Positions 1 to 6,300 of a stretch of 10,224 nucleotides of DNA are shown in pieces. Position 1 is the stretch's first letter, and each line of letters begins with the position of its first letter. The stretch is taken from positions 1 through 10,224 of the forward strand of contig CAJMLD010000043.1 in NCBI GenBank assembly GCA_905214175.1, given 5' to 3'. The position numbers were made by a program, and so were the translations under genes. Source of the stretch: an uncultured bacterium. GTDB lineage: Bacteria > Actinomycetota > Coriobacteriia > Coriobacteriales > Atopobiaceae. The notes beneath the pieces were generated by a model. That model was not told where the DNA came from and searched no databases. It worked only from the letters and a program-made list of their open reading frames with translations.

Positions 1-1217
1 GGCTCGTCCAAAATGAGCAGGTCCGGCTGGGTGAGCAGCAGCTTTGCAAACGCCACGAGCTGCTGCTGGCCGCCGGAGAGGTCGAGCGGGTTTCTCACCG
101 CCACGGCAGCAAGTCCCAAGCGCTCCATCATGTCTGTGACCTGGGCCTCTCCGTAGCCTGCACCCTTTGACCAGAGCATGAGCTCCTCACGGACGGTCTG
201 CGCCGAGAGGATCGCGCGGGGGCTCTGCGGCAGGTACGCCTGGGACGCCGCATGGGGACGAGAGAGGCGTCCGCGCTGCGGTGCAAGCGCGCCGCACGCA
301 AGCTGCAAGAGGGTCGTCTTGCCCGAGCCGTTGCCGCCCACGAGCGCCGTGACCTGGCCCTCGGGCGCCGCGAGGTCGAGGCCGCGCAGGACCCAGTCGG
401 CATCGCGTCCGTAGCGGAACCACGCGTCGCGAAGGGAAAGCGCAGGTTTCTCGCCGCTGACGGCGAGCTTACCGTCTGCGGGTGCCACGTCTTCTGGCCT
501 AAACGCGCAGGCAGCAACCGCATCGTCGAGCGAGAGCTCGCGCACGCGGCCATCCTCCACGCGAAAGGCGCAGGTAGCCACGTCGCGCATGGGCTCCGGT
601 GCGTGCGTTGCCATCACAACGGTGACCCCAAGCTCGCGGTTTGCGCGGAAGAGCATTGCCAGGAAGTCCTTCTCGGCAACCGGGTCGAGCATCGAGGTGG
701 GCTCGTCCAGAAGCAGCAGTCGCGGCCGCATGGCCAGCGTTGCGGCAAGGGCGAGCATCTGGCGTTGGCCGCCGGAGAGGCTTGCCGTCTGTCGGCGAAA
801 CCACGGCTCCATGCCAAAGAACATGCAGGTCTCGGCCACGCGACGGCGCATCTCGGGCACGGGCGTCCCTAGGTTCTCCAGGCCAAAGGCCATCTCGTGC
901 CACACGGTGTCGCAGACAATCTGGCTGTCAGGGCTCTGGAAGACGAGCCCCACGGTCTGCGCGGACTCGACCGGCGAGAACTCGCGCACCTCCTCGCCAA
1001 ACGCGAGCACATGGCCAGAAAGCGTGCCCGTGGGTGCCACCTCGGGCTTGGCAAGGCGCAGAAGCGTCGACTTTCCCGAGCCAGTACCACCCGTGAGCAG
1101 AGCAAACGCGCCCTCGGGCACGGCAAGCGAGGCGTGCGCCAGCACCGGAGCGGGGTTTGGCTCGGTGTCTGTTGCGGGATAGGTAAAGCTCACGTCCCTA
1201 AACTCGAGCGCACTCAT
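1..1217 (-). CDS. ECF transporter energizing protein with two fused ABC ATPase domains (EcfA1-EcfA2 type), 3' end cut by window edge
   Basis: This is the cytoplasmic engine of an ECF vitamin or metal importer; it hydrolyses ATP to drive the T and S membrane components. The frame is open from ATG at 1217 to the left edge, giving 405 residues. Domain 1 has Walker A GGTGSGKST (43-51), Q-loop FQSPDSQ (93-99), a motif typical of EcfA and CbiO proteins, signature LSGGQ (147-151), Walker B LLLLDEP (D171, E172) and the H-loop His205. Domain 2 has Walker A GGNGSGKTT (294-302), an unusual Q-loop LPQSPR (329-334), signature LSGGQ (380-384) and Walker B D404-E405, where the window ends. The start is supported by GGGGGAGGG at 1222-1230, four bases away, and by an ATGA overlap with the EcfT gene upstream, which suggests translational coupling. 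Most ECF systems encode EcfA1 and EcfA2 separately; a single two-domain polypeptide is a known variant. The family call is firm; the substrate is unknown. Confidence 0.93.
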   Translation of the reverse strand, partial: MSALEFRDVSFTYPATDTEPNPAPVLAHASLAVPEGAFALLTGGTGSGKSTLLRLAKPEVAPTGTLSGHVLAFGEEVREFSPVESAQTVGLVFQSPDSQIVCDTVWHEMAFGLENLGTPVPEMRRRVAETCMFFGMEPWFRRQTASLSGGQRQMLALAATLAMRPRLLLLDEPTSMLDPVAEKDFLAMLFRANRELGVTVVMATHAPEPMRDVATCAFRVEDGRVRELSLDDAVAACAFRPEDVAPADGKLAVSGEKPALSLRDAWFRYGRDADWVLRGLDLAAPEGQVTALVGGNGSGKTTLLQLACGALAPQRGRLSRPHAASQAYLPQSPRAILSAQTVREELMLWSKGAGYGEAQVTDMMERLGLAAVAVRNPLDLSGGQQQLVAFAKLLLTQPDLLILDE

Positions 1218-2107
1218 GCAACCCTCCCCCACCGAATGCGTTGCCCCAGGTCAAGCACCATGGGGAGAAGCGCCATCGCGGCGTACGGCACGTAGCCCCA
1301 CCAGGCAACCAGACGGGGCATGGTGGGGTAGAAGCGCCATTGCGAGCAGGCAACGTAGACGAGAAATGCACTGGTTACCGCGAGCAGACCGATTCCTGCA
1401 AGCGCGAGCGCGTCAGACGTGCGAAAGGAATCCGGCAGATAGCAGCTACGGCGATCCGTGGCACCCCACCCGCGGGCGCGCATGGCATCGGAGCGCTCGA
1501 TGGAGTCCTCCATCGACCAGCTCATGAGCTGGTCCGCCACGCGCACGCCGCGGTCTCGCGAGCCCTGCGGAGCGGCTGCCGTGGTGGCGAGCGTGGCTGC
1601 GCGCACGGACTGCGACCTCTGCATAAGCTGCGGCACCAGCTGCGCCGCCATCGAGGTCACCAGCGTCACCGTGGGGAGCGCGCGGGCGCCCAGCTGCAGC
1701 AGCCGATCCTGCGAAAGCACGCAAGCGGCGTCCTCAAACCACAGGACCACGGCCACGAGAAGCGCTCCGGCGCAGGCGCCGTAGGCAATGCTCTCCTGGT
1801 AGATAGCCATGGGCCCGAGCTGCGCCACCAGCGTGGAGCCAGATGCCGAGAAGAGCGGGTTGGCCACTGCGACAAGCGCCACCATGGGAAGCTGCCAGCG
1901 GAGCCCCTCAAGCGTGCGTCGCCACCCGCGCGCGGCGAACGAGAATGCGAGCGCGCCCATGAGCGAGATGCCCACGCAAACCGGCTGCATCGCAAAGATG
2001 GCGATGAGGATGGTGCCGGCAAAGTAGGTTGCCGGCACGGCCGGGTGGCAGGTGTCGAAGGCGGTGTGTGTGTCTCGCATGGTCAGCATGTGACGAGTAT
2101 GACGCAC
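1214..2107 (-). CDS. ecfT: ECF transporter transmembrane component EcfT (CbiQ family)
   Basis: EcfT is the membrane scaffold that couples the two ATPase domains to the substrate-binding S protein. The 297-residue product has several hydrophobic segments, roughly residues 27-58, 72-88, 104-124, 235-255 and 269-286. Near the N-terminus HPAV (21-24) matches the conserved start of CbiQ/EcfT proteins. The cytoplasmic coupling helix carries SDAMRARGWG (206-215), the Ala-Arg-Gly motif that docks onto the ATPases; the first Ala-Arg motif of the pair is poorly preserved around QSVRAATL (166-173). The gene lies 10 bases after the DUF4430 gene and its TGA overlaps the ATG of the ATPase gene. The start is uncertain. 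GTG at 2107 has AAGGA only 2 bases away, while ATG at 2089 (residue 7) and at 2080 (residue 10) lack a well-placed ribosome binding site. All choices leave the conserved part intact. Confidence 0.9.
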   Translation of the reverse strand: MRHTRHMLTMRDTHTAFDTCHPAVPATYFAGTILIAIFAMQPVCVGISLMGALAFSFAARGWRRTLEGLRWQLPMVALVAVANPLFSASGSTLVAQLGPMAIYQESIAYGACAGALLVAVVLWFEDAACVLSQDRLLQLGARALPTVTLVTSMAAQLVPQLMQRSQSVRAATLATTAAAPQGSRDRGVRVADQLMSWSMEDSIERSDAMRARGWGATDRRSCYLPDSFRTSDALALAGIGLLAVTSAFLVYVACSQWRFYPTMPRLVAWWGYVPYAAMALLPMVLDLGQRIRWGRVA

Positions 2108-2117
2108 TTTCCTTGCA

Positions 2118-3323
2118 CTATGCCGACGTGACGTAGACCCACGTCACCGCATCGCCATCCGAGAGCGTGCAGGCACCTGCCGAGTAGTTGGGGTAGCTGC
2201 CGTTGACCGCATACTTCCAGCCGCTCTCGCCACCCTGGTCCTTCTCGGCATACCCGTTGATTGCGGCAACGTAGACGCCCATGGCCGTGCTGCGCGCGTT
2301 CACGCTGGCACCGGTTGCCACCAGGGCGTCGTATGCCGTGGCGCCGGGGTCGAGCGAGACGGTGTACGAGCCGGTGGACCCACCGTCGGCGCGCGCGTCG
2401 ATGGTCACGGTGACGCGAACCTTGGCGTCTTGCTCGGCGGAGCTGGAGGAGCCGCTTCCGGACTGCGTGCCGGCTGCTGACGAGGAGCTGCCAGAGCCCG
2501 AGGAGGGAGCGCCCGTGCCAGAAGTGGTGCTGGTACCAGACCCGGTAACGCCCACTGTCCCGGAGTTGACGTCTTTCTGACGCGTTGCGACATCCGAGGC
2601 GGAGAGGTTCTCGCCGGCTGGCGTCACAGTGGCGTCGATGGAGACGGCTGTGCCATCCGGAAGCGTGGGTGCGATGCCCGCAAACTGAGAGACGTCATCG
2701 GTGTCTAGCTGGGCATACGCGTTGCCAGAGATGCCGTAGCCGGTTGCTGCCGAGAGAAGTGCAGACAGGGCGCCCGTGGTGGGAGCGCCGTCCGTGCGCA
2801 TGGTCACGGCCATGCGCACGGCACCGGAGCCGTCCTCGCAGATCCACGTGACGCTGGGGATGCCCACGCCCTGCTCGGAGGCCCAGGTGGCAAGGGCCGC
2901 GGAGCGCTGGGCGCAGGCAAGCGCCATGTCTGTGGGCGCATCCGCGCTTGCCTCCTCGACCCAGATGCCCTCCGCGGAGAGGACCACGTGGGCGGCGTCC
3001 TTCTCGAGAGAGACATCCGTGCCGTCAAACTGGAGCGATGCGAGCGCGGTGTAGACGTCATCCGTGGTGACGGTGGTCGTCTGGGGTGCTTCCTGCGAGG
3101 AGGCGGTGTCCTGGCTGGTAGTCTGGTCCGTCTCGTCTGCCGTGGTCTGGAACGCTGCGGAGCCCGTTACCCAGGCAAGCGGGTCGCCGCCCTGTGCGTA
3201 GACGGACATTGCCCACACGCAGAAGGCAATGAGCGCTGCGGCGAGAACCCCAAGGATCACCCTGGCAGTACGCTTGCCGCTAGCTGACTGCTGGCCGTTC
3301 GCCGGCGTGCCGTTGTCTGACAT
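2118..3323 (-). CDS. Membrane-anchored DUF4430 (transcobalamin-like) surface protein
   Basis: The 401-residue product has a short cytoplasmic N-terminus with Lys/Arg at 18-21 and one hydrophobic segment (about 22-42). It lacks both a lipobox Cys and a convincing signal-peptidase site, so it probably stays membrane-tethered facing outward. A Thr/Ser/Gln-rich stretch (57-88) is followed by an unrecognised domain (about 88-235) and a Ser/Gly linker (256-297). The C-terminal domain (about 302-398) matches DUF4430, the transcobalamin-like C-terminal fold: a VRVTVTIDA strand, then GWKYAVNGSYPN (368-379) and a closing LSDGDAVTWVY (387-397). ATG at 3323 follows the stop codon of the upstream gene directly (TAGATG). 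AAGGGAGG at 3333-3340 lies 9 bases upstream, inside the end of that gene, so translation is probably coupled. With EcfT next in the operon, the likely role is to pass a ligand to the transporter. Ligand and mechanism are inference. Confidence 0.85.
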   Translation of the reverse strand: MSDNGTPANGQQSASGKRTARVILGVLAAALIAFCVWAMSVYAQGGDPLAWVTGSAAFQTTADETDQTTSQDTASSQEAPQTTTVTTDDVYTALASLQFDGTDVSLEKDAAHVVLSAEGIWVEEASADAPTDMALACAQRSAALATWASEQGVGIPSVTWICEDGSGAVRMAVTMRTDGAPTTGALSALLSAATGYGISGNAYAQLDTDDVSQFAGIAPTLPDGTAVSIDATVTPAGENLSASDVATRQKDVNSGTVGVTGSGTSTTSGTGAPSSGSGSSSSAAGTQSGSGSSSSAEQDAKVRVTVTIDARADGGSTGSYTVSLDPGATAYDALVATGASVNARSTAMGVYVAAINGYAEKDQGGESGWKYAVNGSYPNYSAGACTLSDGDAVTWVYVTSA

Positions 3324-6300
3324 CTAGCCGCGCCTCCCTTCGATGGCATCGCTCTTGTCGCGGCGACGCGTGGCCAGCAGCAAGATGAGCAGCGCTGCAC
3401 CCACACAGGTGCCCACGATGGGCCAGATGGGAAGGCCTGTCTGCGCCGCCACGTCAGTTGCGGGCGCCTCGCCGGTAACTGCGTCGTTCTTGTCGCCAAC
3501 GGAGGTGACGCTTGTCACGTCCTCTGATGCATAGCTGCCGAGAAGCGAGCCGTCCTCCGACGCGGTGGCGGTAGCTTCGCTCGCCGTGGCGGTGCTGGTG
3601 CCGGTAGAGTCGTTGGTGCTCTTGGCGTTGCTGTTGTCGCTGGAGCCGCTGGAGCTGCCCTTGCCGGAGCCGCCCTTGCTAGCGGTGCCTCCGGTGGATC
3701 CGCTGTTCCCGCTGGTAGAGCCGCCGTTGCCGCTTCCGCTGGTGGAGCCACCGCTGGAGGAGCCGCCGTTGTTCTCGCCGCCGCTGCCGCTGGAGGAGCC
3801 GCCGCCCTTCTCGCCCGGCGCCGCCGTGGTGGCACCGGCGTCCAGCTTGAAGAGGGTGCCGGAGTCGTTGAAGAAGTAGAGGTTGCCGCTTGCGTCGCAG
3901 GCGATAGAGCTCATGCAGTACTGCCAGAGGTCGGCCGCGGGCTGGTAGAGCGTGATGGCAGCTGCATCGCCCAGGCGGTACGCGTATACGCCGCCGGGCT
4001 TGCCGTTGCAGGTGAAGTACACGTAGGTGTTGCCGTCGGCGGCAACGCTCACCAGCGGCGCACTCTTTACGTCGCCGGTCCCCACCTGGCCTTCAACAGC
4101 AGTCGCGGGCACCAGTACCTCATGCGTCACCTGCATGGACGCAAGGTCAATCACAAAGAGCGCGCCGCGCGTGACGTCTGCGGACGAGGAGCCTCCCACG
4201 TAAAGCAGACCATCGCAGATGGTGGGCGACGAGGTGGAGTACGAGCCAAACTTCACGCTGCGGCCAGCCGTCAGCGAGCCGTCAGAACCCAGGAAGAGCT
4301 CGTGCAGCGTGCCGTCGGTCGTGACCGCGTATGCCACGTTACCGCTCACTGCCAGCTGTGCGCGGCAACGCGTGCCCAGCTCGACCGAGGAGCGCTCGCG
4401 GCCCGTCGCAGCATCGAGCAGCGAGACCTGCCCGGCATCGTTGGCGGTAAGCACCCCCGCGGACGTTGGCACGGCTCCCGTCCAGTAGAAGCCCGCATCC
4501 GTATCCTCGTGCGACCACATAACGCTTCCGTCCGCCAGGCTCACGCAGGCCACGTAGCCTCCGCAGGAGTCACTGCCGTCGGGTGCTGCGGTCGAGAAGT
4601 ACGCCTTGCCGTCGCGCACGGCAATGGACGAGAGAAGCTGCTGGTCAACGGCCTTGTCACTCGAGCTAGTCGAGGTGGGCAGCGCCGCCGAGACCCAAAC
4701 CGTGGTCAGCGTGTCCGCGGTGAGCGCCTGGATGCGGCCACCGTGCAGGGGCACAAGAATGAGGCCGTCGGCGTACTGCAGGCGCGCCGTGGAGTCAACG
4801 CTCGCGGCAAGGCGCGCCTCGTCGAGCACCAGGCCAGTGGACGCATCGCGACGATAGAGCTGCGTCTGCGCGGCGTCATACACGTCGCCGTTCACAATGA
4901 TCGCGTCGCTCGCGTTGACGTACATGGCGGTGGTGAGGCGAGACTGCGCCCAGTCGAGCTTGGCGTAGGTGCCGGAGCCCGGCACGGGCGTCGAGAGCCC
5001 GCGCACCACGCCCGTCTCGTCAGTGCCCTTGTAGCCGGGCCAGGCAGCGCTCAGGTCAACGGGACGCGTAGCCGTAGGGTCGACAACCAGGGCGTCGCTC
5101 TTGGGAAGGCTGTCAGCGTCCGCGCAGTAGTACCACACGACCTCGTCGCCATTGGCAATGTTCATGCTGCTGGCGCCCACCTGTGACATCTGTCCGTTCA
5201 CGAACAGGTGCCAGTACGCGTTAGTCGCGGCGTCCCAGCCAAGCACGCGGCCGTCCACGGGCGAGGTGATGGTGCTGAGATACCAGCCCCAGCTTGCGGT
5301 GCCGGAATCGTGTGCGAGGCCCTTCTCGGCAAACGCCGCCTCGGAGAGGTCGGCAGCCGTGGAGCCCTCCAGGAGGGTGATCGACGTGGTGTCTGCCCAG
5401 ACCTGGTCGAGGCCCGAGGCGTCCTTGCCGATCACCTTGACCGAGCCGGTGACCTGGCCCGGAAGAGAGTCGCCCCAGGCGGAGTAGTACCAGACGACCT
5501 TGTCGCCCTCCTTGAGGACGTAGTTCGAGGCCATCACATCGGCGGACTTACCGTTGATGAAGAACTGCCACCACTTGCCGGTTGCGGCGTCATAGCCAAG
5601 CGAGGTGCCGTCCTTGGCGAAGGTGTAGAGGTCGGCGTCGTAGGTGATGCCGTTGGCGTCGAGGACCTGCTTGGTGAGGTCCGCCGCGGTGGTGCCCGGC
5701 TCGACGGAAAGCGAGGTCTCGGGCGCCCAGCTGACGCTCGCACCGGAGACGTTGGGGCCAATGACCGCGCAGCTTGCCGAAACGGTTGCCGGCGCGTCTT
5801 GGCCGGAGGTGCCCGCGACCGTGAACGTTGCCGAGACGTCCTGGTCCACAAGGCTCGCCAGCTTGGCCTTGAGCTGGTCGCTCACCGCGGGGTCATCCTT
5901 GTAGAACTCGTAGTAGGCCTGGAAGCGCTCGTCGGCAAGGCGCGAGATTACGGTAACCCGCGTGTTGTCGGCGGGCTTGGTGTAGGCGAGAAGCTCGTTG
6001 GAGATCACGTCCGGTCGGCTTGACTTGAAGGTGCGCCAGGTCATGCCTCCCATGTCGCTGTATCCGGGCAGGTCAACCAGCACGATGCCGGGGTGCGCGG
6101 ACTGGGTGTCACGGTTGCGCGCCCATGCCAGGTTGCCGGAAGCATCGCGATAGGCGCCCAGGAACGTGTGCAGGCTGTCTGTCACGTTGCTGGCAGCCTG
6201 CCCGTCGAGAAGCGCCAGGGCATACCCCGCCTTGGTGTCCTCCATGAGCGAGACCGCCTCGTCGATTTCCTTCTCGCTTACGGGAGCAAGGGTGAACTCG

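Noticed and set aside
252..872. Plus-strand open frame of 206 residues over the ATPase gene
   Set aside because: It is antisense to clear Walker and signature motifs and is explained by third-position GC bias.
3390..3440. LPXTG sortase signal in the surface protein C-terminus
   Set aside because: The segment before the terminal helix reads TGLPIWPIVG; there is LP but no Thr-Gly after it, so a canonical sortase site is absent.
4122..5186. Plus-strand open frame of 354 residues
   Set aside because: It lies wholly inside the beta-propeller coding region on the other strand, with His/Arg/Ala-rich shadow composition and no domain.
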